From the NCBI GenBank assembly GCA_900550545.1, contig URSS01000017.1:1-51385 (forward strand): DNA of 51,385 nucleotides, written 5' to 3'. Below are positions 7,853 through 16,519 of this stretch, piece after piece. Position numbers and translations under genes: made by a program. The DNA comes from an uncultured Lachnobacterium sp. GTDB taxonomy: Bacteria; Bacillota; Clostridia; Lachnospirales; Lachnospiraceae. The notes below the pieces were generated by a model. It was given only the letters and a program-made list of their open reading frames with translations. It did no database searches and was not told the DNA's origin. Each line of letters begins with the position of its first letter. The first letter of the stretch is position 1.

Positions 7853-9048
7853 TATGCTTCTCCATCCATAAATTCTACGTTCGAAATGCGATTCTTTTGT
7901 GCGTAGTTCTCATAATCTTCTCTTGTATGTGCCGGTGCAAAGGGAATCATCGTAACATCTTTTCCATCCCCACGCAATTGCTGTGCACGATTAATTGCCT
8001 GCTGAATTTTTTCTTCCGTAAACACAAGCAATGTCGTATGATCCTCTACTGCAAGCTGAATTTTCTGACGGCTAAGAGCCGCCATCAGCTGATCTACAAC
8101 GATGCCAAATCCAATGGATGGTGCTTTCTTTCCAAAATAAGTAAGAAGCTTATCATAACGACCGCCTTTTACAATTGGCTCACCAGTTCCAAATGTATAT
8201 CCGGCAAAAATAATGCCTGTATAATAATGGTACTTGCTAATGATGCCAAGCTCAAAAGAAATATACTTCTCAATGCCATAAAGTTTTAAATACTCACCTA
8301 ATTTTTCAAGATCTGTGATTGCGGAAAGAATCACCGGATAATCTGCCGCAAGGTCTTTTGCCTCTGCAAGTTCTTCTACCTGTGTCTCAAAACTACCAAG
8401 CATAGTAAATAATTTCTTTAAATTTGTATCTAAATTTAACGTCTCAACAAATTCCTCAACACCAAAGAAGTTCTTATTGTTTAAAAGTTCACGAAGTTCT
8501 TCCTCTGCCTCTTCTCCTAAACCGGCAGCCTCTATAAGTCCTCGGAAAAAACGGGCATGTCCTACAGAAATCTGAAATTCCTTTAATCCACTTGCATGCA
8601 GGGAATCCACTACCATTGCAAGAATCTCCGCATCTGCACAGACGCTTCCATCTCCAATCAGTTCGACACCACACTGTGTTGTTTCTTTTAACCTTCCCTG
8701 ATAAGAAGAAGAATTGATAAATGTATTGCCCATATAGCAAAGCTTTACCGGCATATCGTCTTCCGCATAATATTTTGCGGCACTTCTGGCAACAGAAGGT
8801 GTAAAATCCGGACGCAATACAAGCGTATTCCCATCTTTGTCAAAAAATTTGTACAGATCCTTGGAAGGAGTTGTACCGATTTCTTTACTGAAAATATTGA
8901 AAAATTCAAAGGTAGGTGTCTGAATATCACGATAACCATATTTTGTCAAAATCGCATGCAGTCGATCCTGCAGCAATAATTTCTGTTTGCATTCTCCATT
9001 ATAAATATCCCGGACGCCATCCGGTGTATGTAACATTTGATCTGTCAT
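7852..9048 (-). CDS. hisZ: ATP phosphoribosyltransferase regulatory subunit
   Basis: A paralogue of histidyl-tRNA synthetase (class II fold) that joins HisG in an octamer and provides histidine feedback control, without aminoacylating tRNA. The 398-residue protein opens with TPDGVRDIYNGECKQKLLLQ and shows motif 2-like FTPSVARSAAKYY and GGRYDKLLTYFG. It lacks the anticodon-binding domain of HisRS, and the adjoining short hisG settles the choice. It is first in the his operon, about 70 bases after the predicted transcript start. Confidence 0.94.
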   Translation of the reverse strand: MTDQMLHTPDGVRDIYNGECKQKLLLQDRLHAILTKYGYRDIQTPTFEFFNIFSKEIGTTPSKDLYKFFDKDGNTLVLRPDFTPSVARSAAKYYAEDDMPVKLCYMGNTFINSSSYQGRLKETTQCGVELIGDGSVCADAEILAMVVDSLHASGLKEFQISVGHARFFRGLIEAAGLGEEAEEELRELLNNKNFFGVEEFVETLNLDTNLKKLFTMLGSFETQVEELAEAKDLAADYPVILSAITDLEKLGEYLKLYGIEKYISFELGIISKYHYYTGIIFAGYTFGTGEPIVKGGRYDKLLTYFGKKAPSIGFGIVVDQLMAALSRQKIQLAVEDHTTLLVFTEEKIQQAINRAQQLRGDGKDVTMIPFAPAHTREDYENYAQKNRISNVEFMDGEA

Positions 9049-9124
9049 AATTTATTCCTCTACTGTGTACTTTATTTCATTAAAGCGTTAACGTGATAAT
9101 TCGATGCCACATGAAAACATTGCT

Positions 9125-9153
9125 ATTATATGGGAAAAACATAGAAATGTCAA
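9125..9153 (-). promoter_or_regulatory. Consensus sigma-A promoter of the his operon
   Basis: Minus strand TTGACA (9148-9153), a 17-base spacer and TATAAT (9125-9130): no mismatch to consensus. The -35 box overlaps the TGA stop codon of recU (9150-9152). The leader to hisZ is about 70 bases. I see no T-box or His-codon leader peptide in it, so control is probably by a repressor or at the enzyme level. Confidence 0.85.
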
Positions 9154-9683
9154 TCCCTCGACGCAAGATCCTTTTGCAGTATATTCAAATACGGAACTAA
9201 TATACCCGATATTTTCGGAAGAAAATAATCTGCATCTAGTTCCTCATATCGAAAACTTTTCCGTCCGCCCTCTTGGGACCGCTCCCAGTATTTCATAAGT
9301 TCTGCAAACCGCAAATAATAAAATTCGTCCCGATGCGTAAAAGAAATCAAAATAAAGGCAACACCATCCTGTTTCTCGAAAGCATCCATAAAAGCCACCT
9401 GATGTTCATGAATATTTGCGAGTGGAAATGTATCAGTATTGCACTCCTTAGCATCAAAACATACAGGAATTCCCTGTACCGCTCCAATATAATCGACGGT
9501 ACTTTTTTGTTCAAAATAAGCTAACGTGATATGCCTTGATGCTTTATCAATGTTAATTGGCGTAATTGGGGTCGGTATCTTTTGAATGAGCGCAAGACCA
9601 TGTTCTAAATATTTTTCATTTGTTCGATTCAGTAAATCTTCAAGTGTCGAGCCTCGAAGCCCTCTTGAATTCCATGTTGGCAT
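9150..9683 (-). CDS. recU: Holliday junction resolvase RecU
   Basis: The Firmicute resolvase that cuts four-way junctions and replaces RuvC. The nuclease core is visible as STVDYIGAVQG followed by PVCFDAKECN, with candidate metal ligands D64 and D77 and catalytic K79. The stretch NIHEHQVAFMDAF and the FILISF strand also fit the family. At 177 residues it is slightly shorter than B. subtilis RecU (about 206). In B. subtilis recU is beside a PBP gene; here it lies between a pseudouridine synthase and the his operon. The short gap before it (9684-9760) has no clear terminator. Confidence 0.92.
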   Translation of the reverse strand: MPTWNSRGLRGSTLEDLLNRTNEKYLEHGLALIQKIPTPITPINIDKASRHITLAYFEQKSTVDYIGAVQGIPVCFDAKECNTDTFPLANIHEHQVAFMDAFEKQDGVAFILISFTHRDEFYYLRFAELMKYWERSQEGGRKSFRYEELDADYFLPKISGILVPYLNILQKDLASRD

Positions 9684-9760
9684 ATCGTTTTCCTCATCTT
9701 ATCTTTATTGGTAACTATTCAGCCAAACCACACACATTCTCAAAATAGACATATACATTT

Positions 9761-10714
9761 TTAAAAGCCAAGTTTCGCAAATATGTCCGGAACCGGTGCA
9801 CAAAAAGCACGTCCATCCGGAAATTTCATTCGGTACGCATGAAGAAGCTGATGTGTCACTTTATATTCTTCATAATTTTTCTGATTTACCTTTTCATCCC
9901 CATACTTCATATCTCCAATAATAGGATGTCCGATTGATGCTAAATGCGCACGAATCTGATGTGTCTTTCCTGTGATCAGATGAATTTCCAATAACGTCTT
10001 ACCCGCATTCACCTTCACCGGTTCATATGCAGTCTCAATTTTCGATGAACCTTCGGTTTCTTTTTCTGTTACCGATACTACATTGTTGTTCTCATTTTTT
10101 GTCAAATATCCGACCAGATGTTCAGACTTGTGGACTTCTCCCGCAACGATTGCGCGATAATATTTATGAATGGTACGCTCCCTTAACCCTTCAGAAAGTG
10201 TCTGCAGCCCCTTAAAGGACTTGCCCATCAAAAGTAACCCTGTCGTGTTACGGTCCAGCCGGTTACACACAGACGGGCGAAACGCTTCAAAATCTTCCAG
10301 TTGAAGGGCTTGCGTGCGGATCAGATACCCGAGCAGGTATTCATTGGCAGACACATCATTTTCCTTCGCTTTCTGGGAAAGCATATTATAAGGTTTATCT
10401 GCAATCAGAATATCCTCATCTTCATAAATTACTTTAATTCCTTTCATCGGTAATCCCTGAAGCATTTCATATTCCTGCTGTAATGATTTTGCATCCCGCA
10501 TAAATTTTGTGAGTGTTTCTTCACTGAAAAATACCCGGATGGTATCTCCTTTTTTCAGCGATTCTTTCCCTGTAACTTTTTTTCCGTTACAGGTAATATT
10601 CTTTTTTCTCATCATCTTATATAAGAAGCCTGTTGAAGCATTTGGCAAAAGTTTTTTTAAATACTTATCCAAACGTTGCTGTGCCTCGTTCGAGCCAATA
10701 ATAAATTCCCTCAT
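9761..10714 (-). CDS. RluA/RluC/RluD-family pseudouridine synthase
   Basis: Isomerises uridines, probably in 23S rRNA. A 317-residue protein with an N-terminal S4-like RNA-binding domain (RLDKYLKKLLPNASTGFLYK) and a pseudouridine synthase domain. The catalytic aspartate is in CNRLDRNTTGLLL, where the family usually has HRLDxxTSG, so the histidine is an asparagine. The RTIHKYYRAIVAGEV and ITGKTHQIRAHLASIGHP motifs follow. I start it at the ATG 10714 (MREFIIG), since a longer frame would run deep into ygiQ; even so it overlaps nothing and sits 22 bases after ygiQ. The exact target uridine cannot be read from the sequence. Confidence 0.9.
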   Translation of the reverse strand: MREFIIGSNEAQQRLDKYLKKLLPNASTGFLYKMMRKKNITCNGKKVTGKESLKKGDTIRVFFSEETLTKFMRDAKSLQQEYEMLQGLPMKGIKVIYEDEDILIADKPYNMLSQKAKENDVSANEYLLGYLIRTQALQLEDFEAFRPSVCNRLDRNTTGLLLMGKSFKGLQTLSEGLRERTIHKYYRAIVAGEVHKSEHLVGYLTKNENNNVVSVTEKETEGSSKIETAYEPVKVNAGKTLLEIHLITGKTHQIRAHLASIGHPIIGDMKYGDEKVNQKNYEEYKVTHQLLHAYRMKFPDGRAFCAPVPDIFAKLGF

Positions 10715-10736
10715 AAAATCTATGCTTTCCTTATCT

Positions 10737-12704
10737 TTATTTCTTTTTATGAATATTACGAATGGTTTTCTTTTTAACTGGTTTCTTATTCTTACCGACT
10801 GCGCTGCGGCTATCCGCTCCATGGTTTCCTTTATAAGTGCGATTACTGTTCGCACCTGCTCTTGCAGGCTCACCCTTATGTTGATGTCCTCCTGCTTTGG
10901 ATGCAAATTTTCGCGGACGAATCAGACAGTTTTTATCAAATCCGATCAGATCTTGTCTTCCCGCTTTCATAAGAGCCTCATAGACCAGATCATAATTTTT
11001 CGGATTCCGATACTGAATCAATGCACGCTGCATTGCCTTTTCATGTGGATTCGTTGCGACATAAACCGGTTCCATGGTTCTTGGATCCAGCCCGGTATAG
11101 TACATACAGGTAGAAATCGTAGATGGTGTCGGATAAAAATCCTGTACCTGTTCTGGCATATAACCCAAATCCCGCAGATATTCTGCAAGTTCAATTGCTT
11201 CTTTTAAAGTGGATCCCGGGTGAGAAGACATCAGATACGGTACGAGGTATTGTTCCTTTCCAATCTTTTTGTTCATTTCTTTGTAAGCTTTTACGAAGCT
11301 GTTATAAACTTCAACACTTGGCTTTCCAAGTTTCTGCAAAACGGTATTGCTGATATGTTCCGGTGCAACCTTTAATTGTCCGCTTACATGATATTCACAC
11401 AATTCACGTAAAAATGTATGATCTTTATCATACATCAGATAATCAAAACGAATGCCGGAACGGATAAATACTTTTTTTACTTTAGGAAGTTCACGCAGTT
11501 TTCGAAGCAATTCAATATAATCTTTATGGTCTACTTCAAGGTTTTTACAAGGGGTTGGAAACAGACACTGTCTGGTTGGACATGCACCTTTTGTCATCTG
11601 TTTTTTGCAGGCAGGCGCACGGAAATTCGCAGTCGGCCCCCCAACATCGTGAATATATCCTTTAAAGTCCTGTTCCTGCGTAATTAACTTTGCTTCCTCT
11701 ATAATCGACTCGTGGCTTCTCGCTTGAATGATTCGACCCTGATGGAATGTCAATGCACAAAAACTGCAGCCACCAAAACAGCCACGATTACTAATCAAAG
11801 AAAACTTAATTTCCCTGATGGCCGGTACTCCCCCTGCTGCCTCATAAGACGGATGATAATTGCGCATATACGGAAGTGCATATACTTCATCCATCTCAGC
11901 CTGACTCAATGGCTTGGCCGGTGGGTTCTGGACTACATAGGTCGTTCCACCATATGGTTCAAACAAACGCTTACCGGAAAATGGATCGGTATTGCAATAC
12001 TGTTTGTAAAAACTCTGTGCAAACGAACGTTTATCTTCTTTTATTTCATCATAATCTGGAAGTTCAATGGCATCATAAATAATATCACGATTTTTTGTCT
12101 TATAGACCGTTCCATCAATGAAAGTGATATCTTTTACCGCAATCCCGGCGTTTAATGCATCCGCAATCTCAATGATGCTTCGTTCTCCCATTCCATAAGA
12201 AATGATATCCGCACCAGAATCCAGAAGTATCGAACGTTTTACTTTGTTGGACCAGTAATCATAATGGGCAAGCCTGCGAAGACTCGCCTCAATACCTCCA
12301 ATAATAATCGGTATCTTCTTATAAGTATGACGAATCAGATTGCAATAAACCACCGTCGCATAATCCGGACGTTTTCCCATAACGCCGCCCGGGGTATACG
12401 AGTCTGTATTTCTTCTCTTTTTGGAAACCGAATAATGATTTACCATAGAATCCATATTTCCAGCTGACACAAGAAATCCAAGCCTTGGCACACCAAGAAT
12501 GGAAATGGAATTGTCGTCCTTCCAGTCCGGCTGTGAAATAATTCCGACTGAATAACCATGTGCTTCGAGCAAACGTGCAATGATTGCATGTCCGAAGGAC
12601 GGATGATCTACATAAGCGTCACCACATACATAAACAAAATCCAACTGCTCAATACCCCGATCAATCATATCCTGTTTTGAAATTGGTAAATATCCTTCGT
12701 ACAT
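10737..12704 (-). CDS. YgiQ-family radical SAM protein
   Basis: A UPF0313/YgiQ radical SAM protein of 655 residues with unknown substrate. Visible features: N-terminal region with FVYVCGDAYVDHPSFG; the radical SAM cluster motif CFGGCSFC in SNRGCFGGCSFCALTFHQGR; downstream GGPTANFRAPAC and CLFPTPCKNL cysteines typical of the family; and YLMSSHPGSTLKEA. The C-terminal 60 residues are highly basic (KKPVKKKTIRNIHKKK), suggesting nucleic-acid or ribosome contact. It is 11 bases downstream of the rsuA-like gene and probably cotranscribed with the two flanking pseudouridine synthases. Confidence 0.93.
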   Translation of the reverse strand: MYEGYLPISKQDMIDRGIEQLDFVYVCGDAYVDHPSFGHAIIARLLEAHGYSVGIISQPDWKDDNSISILGVPRLGFLVSAGNMDSMVNHYSVSKKRRNTDSYTPGGVMGKRPDYATVVYCNLIRHTYKKIPIIIGGIEASLRRLAHYDYWSNKVKRSILLDSGADIISYGMGERSIIEIADALNAGIAVKDITFIDGTVYKTKNRDIIYDAIELPDYDEIKEDKRSFAQSFYKQYCNTDPFSGKRLFEPYGGTTYVVQNPPAKPLSQAEMDEVYALPYMRNYHPSYEAAGGVPAIREIKFSLISNRGCFGGCSFCALTFHQGRIIQARSHESIIEEAKLITQEQDFKGYIHDVGGPTANFRAPACKKQMTKGACPTRQCLFPTPCKNLEVDHKDYIELLRKLRELPKVKKVFIRSGIRFDYLMYDKDHTFLRELCEYHVSGQLKVAPEHISNTVLQKLGKPSVEVYNSFVKAYKEMNKKIGKEQYLVPYLMSSHPGSTLKEAIELAEYLRDLGYMPEQVQDFYPTPSTISTCMYYTGLDPRTMEPVYVATNPHEKAMQRALIQYRNPKNYDLVYEALMKAGRQDLIGFDKNCLIRPRKFASKAGGHQHKGEPARAGANSNRTYKGNHGADSRSAVGKNKKPVKKKTIRNIHKKK

Positions 12705-12715
12705 GTAAAACCCCT

Positions 12716-13444
12716 CTAATCTTCTTTTTCTTTTAAACGGTTGATTTCTTCCTGTGTCAATTTTCGATAAGTGCCTTTTTCCAAATCCTCCAAGGTAAGA
12801 CTTCCCATTCGAATGCGTTTCAGATAAACAACCTTACAGCCAACAGCCGCAAACATGCGCTTTACCTGGTGAAATCGCCCTTCACATATTGTTAACTCCG
12901 TGGCGTATTTAGTTGCCTTTTCTTCACCTGACTCTACAGGCAAAATATGAAGTTCTGCCGGAAGTGTTTTTTTATCATCTCCGATGTCAACTCCTTTAGC
13001 AAACAGGTTGACTGCTGTTTCCGGCACTTCTTGATCAAGAACTGCATAATAGGTCTTCGCCACATGATTTGCCGGACTCATCAGATAATGATTAAATGCG
13101 CCATCATTTGTCAGAAGAAGTAATCCTTCCGTATCTTTGTCTAACCGTCCGACCGGAGATAAATTTCTTTGTAGTTCTTCCGGAAAATAATCCAATACCG
13201 TTTTATGCATGGGATCCTGTCGCGCCGTTACACATCCGGCTGGTTTATGAAACAGATAATAAGAATATTTCTCGTAAACAATTTCTTTCCCGGCAACGTT
13301 TACGACATCCGTAGAGTTTACCTTCTGTTCCGGCCGGATAACAATTTTTCCATCAACCGTAACCTTTTTTGCCTTAATCAATTTCTTAACTTCTGTCCTT
13401 GTTCCGACACCTGCTTCTGCAAGAAATTTATCTAACCGAATCAT
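12716..13444 (-). CDS. RsuA/RluB-family rRNA pseudouridine synthase
   Basis: A 242-residue pseudouridine synthase of the RsuA/RluB/RluE/RluF branch. It has an N-terminal S4 domain (RLDKFLAEAGVGTRTEVKKL), the YLFHKPAGCVTA strand, the catalytic motif VGRLDKDTEGLLLLTNDG and the late motif EGRFHQVKRMFAAVG. Best match by size and motif is RsuA, which modifies 16S U516, but RluB-type targets are possible. It follows pepD by 16 bases. Confidence 0.91.
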   Translation of the reverse strand: MIRLDKFLAEAGVGTRTEVKKLIKAKKVTVDGKIVIRPEQKVNSTDVVNVAGKEIVYEKYSYYLFHKPAGCVTARQDPMHKTVLDYFPEELQRNLSPVGRLDKDTEGLLLLTNDGAFNHYLMSPANHVAKTYYAVLDQEVPETAVNLFAKGVDIGDDKKTLPAELHILPVESGEEKATKYATELTICEGRFHQVKRMFAAVGCKVVYLKRIRMGSLTLEDLEKGTYRKLTQEEINRLKEKED

Positions 13445-13460
13445 AGTTTCCTCATAATTT

Positions 13461-14909
13461 CTATTTTGCTTCTTTTAAAAATGCAACCAGCATATCCCAG
13501 ACACGTGCAGTCGATGAAATACTCAGGCGCTCCTTTGGTGTATGAATATCAAAAATATCCGGTCCAAAGGCTACACAATCAAGATTCTTTATTTTTTGAG
13601 ATAATAATCCACATTCCAATCCCGCATGAATTGTCTCAAATACAGGCTCTGTATGATAAAGCTCTTCATATACTTTTGCAATCTGCATGCGAAGGTCGGA
13701 ATCCTTACGATATTCCCACGCCGGATATGCACCCTCAATCTTGGTCTCGCCGCCAACCATCTCAACAACAGTATCCACACGATCACACAATTCTGTCTTG
13801 CGTGTTCCAACACTGCTTCGAACCGATGACACAGTATGCAGATGATCTTCAAGAAGTTCCATAATTCCCAAATTCAAAGAAGTTTCTACCATACCCTGCA
13901 TAACCTGACTCATATTCTGAATGCCGTTTGGTACAGTACGAAGATAGAAAATCACACGATTTACAGATCCAAAATCCAGAATCTGTTCTTCTGCTTCTCC
14001 CTCATCAGTCAAAACAGCTGCCACTGCCGGATCCGAACTCATAAACTCATTTTTAAGGATACCATCCATTTCCTTTACATATTCTTTTACAGCACCAACA
14101 TTTTCTGCAGGTACCAGAATATCGCTTACACATTCTCTTGGAATTGCATTATCCTTAAGTCCTCCTGCAAGGGAAATAATTCCAAATGGTGTACGGTCAA
14201 AAACGCCTTTCAGCACTCTGCCCATGATAACATTTGCATTTCCGCGTTCCTTATCAATCTCAGCTCCGGAATGTCCACCCTCCAAACCTGTAATTTTCAG
14301 ATTAAGTTTTTGTCCCTTTTGTGTAGTTCTCTGTACCGGGATATTCGAATGCAATGACATTCCTCCTGCACATCCAGTAAGGAAGTGTCCTTCTTCTTCA
14401 CTGTCAATATTCAGCATTTTATGTCCGGTAATCATAGAAAGATCAATGTCTGCCGCGCCAAGCATTCCAATCTCTTCGTCAACGGTAATAATCACTTCAA
14501 GTTTTGGATGCGCGATTTCTTTGGAGTCCAAAATTGCAAGTGCATAAGCTACAGCAATGCCATCATCCCCACCAAGTGTGGTTCCTTTTGCTTTCACGAA
14601 ATCACCATCTACAAAAATATCCAAACTATCCTTCATAAAGTCAATGTCACAATCATTTTCCTTTTCACAGACCATATCCATATGGCCCTGAATAATAATT
14701 GCGTCAGCATTTTCATATCCTTCTGTAGCTTCTTTTACAATGATCACATTGTTTAATTCATCCTGGTAATATTTCAGGTCATGTTCCTTTGCAAAAGAAA
14801 CCAGATAATCACTGATCTGCTTTGTATTTCTGGATCCATGTGGAATCTCTGTAAGTTTTTCAAAGTAATGAAAAACGCGTTCCGGGTATAAGTTTTCTAA
14901 TTTCATCAT
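13461..14909 (-). CDS. pepD: Aminoacyl-histidine dipeptidase (PepD, M20 family)
   Basis: A zinc dipeptidase that hydrolyses Xaa-His and other dipeptides in the cytoplasm. The 482 residues match PepD. Metal-site segments are IIQGHMDMVCEK, KGTTLGGDDGIAVAYALA and VDEEIGMLGAADID; the insert EGGHSGAEIDKERGNAN is the dimerisation-domain signature; the late zinc histidine is in IHAGLECG. It has a strong AGGAGG site. The first two codons are both ATG and either may be used. Its upstream signals overlap those of the divergent ylbJ. Confidence 0.95.
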   Translation of the reverse strand: MMKLENLYPERVFHYFEKLTEIPHGSRNTKQISDYLVSFAKEHDLKYYQDELNNVIIVKEATEGYENADAIIIQGHMDMVCEKENDCDIDFMKDSLDIFVDGDFVKAKGTTLGGDDGIAVAYALAILDSKEIAHPKLEVIITVDEEIGMLGAADIDLSMITGHKMLNIDSEEEGHFLTGCAGGMSLHSNIPVQRTTQKGQKLNLKITGLEGGHSGAEIDKERGNANVIMGRVLKGVFDRTPFGIISLAGGLKDNAIPRECVSDILVPAENVGAVKEYVKEMDGILKNEFMSSDPAVAAVLTDEGEAEEQILDFGSVNRVIFYLRTVPNGIQNMSQVMQGMVETSLNLGIMELLEDHLHTVSSVRSSVGTRKTELCDRVDTVVEMVGGETKIEGAYPAWEYRKDSDLRMQIAKVYEELYHTEPVFETIHAGLECGLLSQKIKNLDCVAFGPDIFDIHTPKERLSISSTARVWDMLVAFLKEAK

Positions 14910-14934
14910 AGTTACCTCCTAAATGTCATAAATT
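14906..14934 (+). promoter_or_regulatory. Candidate sigma-E promoter of ylbJ
   Basis: Plus strand TCATAGT (14906-14912), a 14-base spacer, CATAAATT (14927-14934). The sigma-E consensus as I know it is KMATATT-N14-CATACAnT, so each box has one mismatch. In B. subtilis ylbJ belongs to the mother-cell sigma-E regulon, which supports the reading. The motif overlaps the start codon and ribosome site of the divergent pepD. Confidence 0.55.
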
Positions 14935-14939
14935 ATAAT

Positions 14940-15854
14940 ATGAAAAAATTATGCTGTATCTTTCTACTTATTATTATGATTTTATACTTTCTTATTTATC
15001 CTCAAAATGCACTTATGGCATCTCGCAGGGGACTTACGCTGTGGTTTGAACAGATTCTTCCAACCCTGCTCCCTTTTTCTGTTGTTTCTTATATCATTCT
15101 GCATTCCAATTTATTCTCGTATTCTGCGCATACAAAAGATCACAGATTTCTTCGCATTCAACCAAAAGAATGGTATGTCATTTTCTGTGGATTTCTCTTT
15201 GGTTTTCCAATCGGAAGCAAACTTTCCGCAGATTTGTATGAACATCATCGAATTACCCGAAAAAGAGCGCAAGTCCTTGCCTGCTTTACCAACAATCTCA
15301 GTCCGGTGTTCGTCACTTCCGTCCTCGTCAATCAGCTGCACTTTTCTTCGGTCATTCCGTTTTTTCTTTTGTTGTATGGCATTCCTCTTTGCATATGCCT
15401 TGTTTTGTTATCCTTGGGGAAAACAGAACACTTTGTACATGAAAAAAAGGCATCAAGATTTCAATTGAATATGCAAATCGTTGACGCCGGTATCATAAAC
15501 GGATTCGAAACATTAATAAAAATATGTGGTTACATTATGATGTTCTCGATTTTTACTGAAATTGTACAAAGTATTTCTTACGGAAGTTCCTTTTCTAAGC
15601 TCGTCCTTACCGGTTGTCTGGAAGTGACGAACGGAATCTCTGCACTCAGTCAGTTTTCCTGTACTCATTTTCAAAAAGTTCTTCTGGCCACACTTTTTCT
15701 ATCTTTAAACGGAATATCTGGACTTTTCCAGACAGCATCCATTCTTAGCACAAGTGATCTGTCCATGACACTATATCTAAAAATGAAACTATTGCTTGTC
15801 TCCGCCATTATGGCGAGTGCTACGATTTTTCTATTTCTCGGAATCCTCATCTGA
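14940..15854 (+). CDS. ylbJ: Sporulation integral membrane protein YlbJ
   Basis: A 304-residue multi-spanning membrane protein with about eight hydrophobic segments and gate-type nucleoside-recognition features (WFEQILPTLLPFSVVSYIIL; GFLFGFPIGSKLSADLY; FTNNLSPVFVTSVLV). YlbJ is required for spore cortex formation in B. subtilis. The order rsmD-coaD-ylbJ is conserved with B. subtilis, although here ylbJ is inverted and a coiled-coil gene intervenes. The ATG at 14940 has no ribosome site and sits at the predicted transcript start; an in-frame ATG at 14976 is the alternative. Its last 24 bases overlap the 3' end of the converging gene. Confidence 0.87.
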   Translation: MKKLCCIFLLIIMILYFLIYPQNALMASRRGLTLWFEQILPTLLPFSVVSYIILHSNLFSYSAHTKDHRFLRIQPKEWYVIFCGFLFGFPIGSKLSADLYEHHRITRKRAQVLACFTNNLSPVFVTSVLVNQLHFSSVIPFFLLLYGIPLCICLVLLSLGKTEHFVHEKKASRFQLNMQIVDAGIINGFETLIKICGYIMMFSIFTEIVQSISYGSSFSKLVLTGCLEVTNGISALSQFSCTHFQKVLLATLFLSLNGISGLFQTASILSTSDLSMTLYLKMKLLLVSAIMASATIFLFLGILI

Positions 15855-16505
15855 AAGAGAAATATTGGTAATCTCTGGTTCCTCTGTAGTTCCAGATATT
15901 TCTGTTGCCTCTGGTGCATTGCTTTCTGCCTCAGTTTTCTCTACATCCTGCTCATTTTCTTCTTCATCTGTCGGGAACAACTGTAAACGATTCTGTGTTA
16001 CGACATCAAGGAATCCCTGCAATGCATTAACCAGACTTTCTGTGCGTGCTTTGGAAGTTTCAATAGAATTGGTCAATACATCTTCGATGCTGCGCAATTG
16101 ATCATCGGCATATCCCATCGCGCCCATACGGATTTCATTCGCTTCATTTGTAGCATTGTCAAGAATTTCCTGTGCCTGCTTCGTTGCGATCATGACAACT
16201 TCATTTGCCTGTGCATATGCCTGTTGCATAATCTGATGCTCACTGACAAGCTCCGTGGTCTGTACCTGTGCCTGTGCGATAATCTGATCGGCTTTGGTCT
16301 GTGCATCTGCAAGAATTGCCTCTTTATTGCTGATAATTTTCTGATAACGTTTAATTTCTTCCGGAGTCTTCGCACGTAATTCCCCAATCAATTCTTCCAA
16401 TTCTTCTTTGTTTACAATAATTTTTGTATTTGATAATGGCTGAAATTTACATCCATCAATATATTCTTCAATTTCTTCGATAATCTGTTCCATCTTGCTA
16501 CTCAT
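15831..16505 (-). CDS. Coiled-coil protein of the coaD-ylbJ region, function unknown
   Basis: A 224-residue hydrophilic protein. Residues about 1-55 hold an amphipathic segment (IEEIEEYIDGCKFQPLSNTKI) followed by a long predicted coiled coil rich in A, Q, E and N (about 60-170), resembling ATP synthase b-subunit or DivIVA-like helices. The last 50 residues are acidic and low-complexity (EEENEQDVEKTEAE). Similar proteins occur beside coaD in other Clostridia and are often labelled ATPase, but no P-loop is visible. It ends the long gmk operon, 14 bases after coaD. A scaffold or envelope-linked role is a guess. Confidence 0.8.
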   Translation of the reverse strand: MSSKMEQIIEEIEEYIDGCKFQPLSNTKIIVNKEELEELIGELRAKTPEEIKRYQKIISNKEAILADAQTKADQIIAQAQVQTTELVSEHQIMQQAYAQANEVVMIATKQAQEILDNATNEANEIRMGAMGYADDQLRSIEDVLTNSIETSKARTESLVNALQGFLDVVTQNRLQLFPTDEEENEQDVEKTEAESNAPEATEISGTTEEPEITNISLSDEDSEK

Positions 16506-16519
16506 AATTAAAAATCTCC

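Noticed and set aside
9049..9124. T-box or histidine leader peptide before hisZ
   Set aside because: The leader is only about 70 bases, has no T-box core sequence and no run of His codons.
13466..13864. 132-codon plus-strand frame in pepD
   Set aside because: Antisense to a clear M20 peptidase with no ribosome site.
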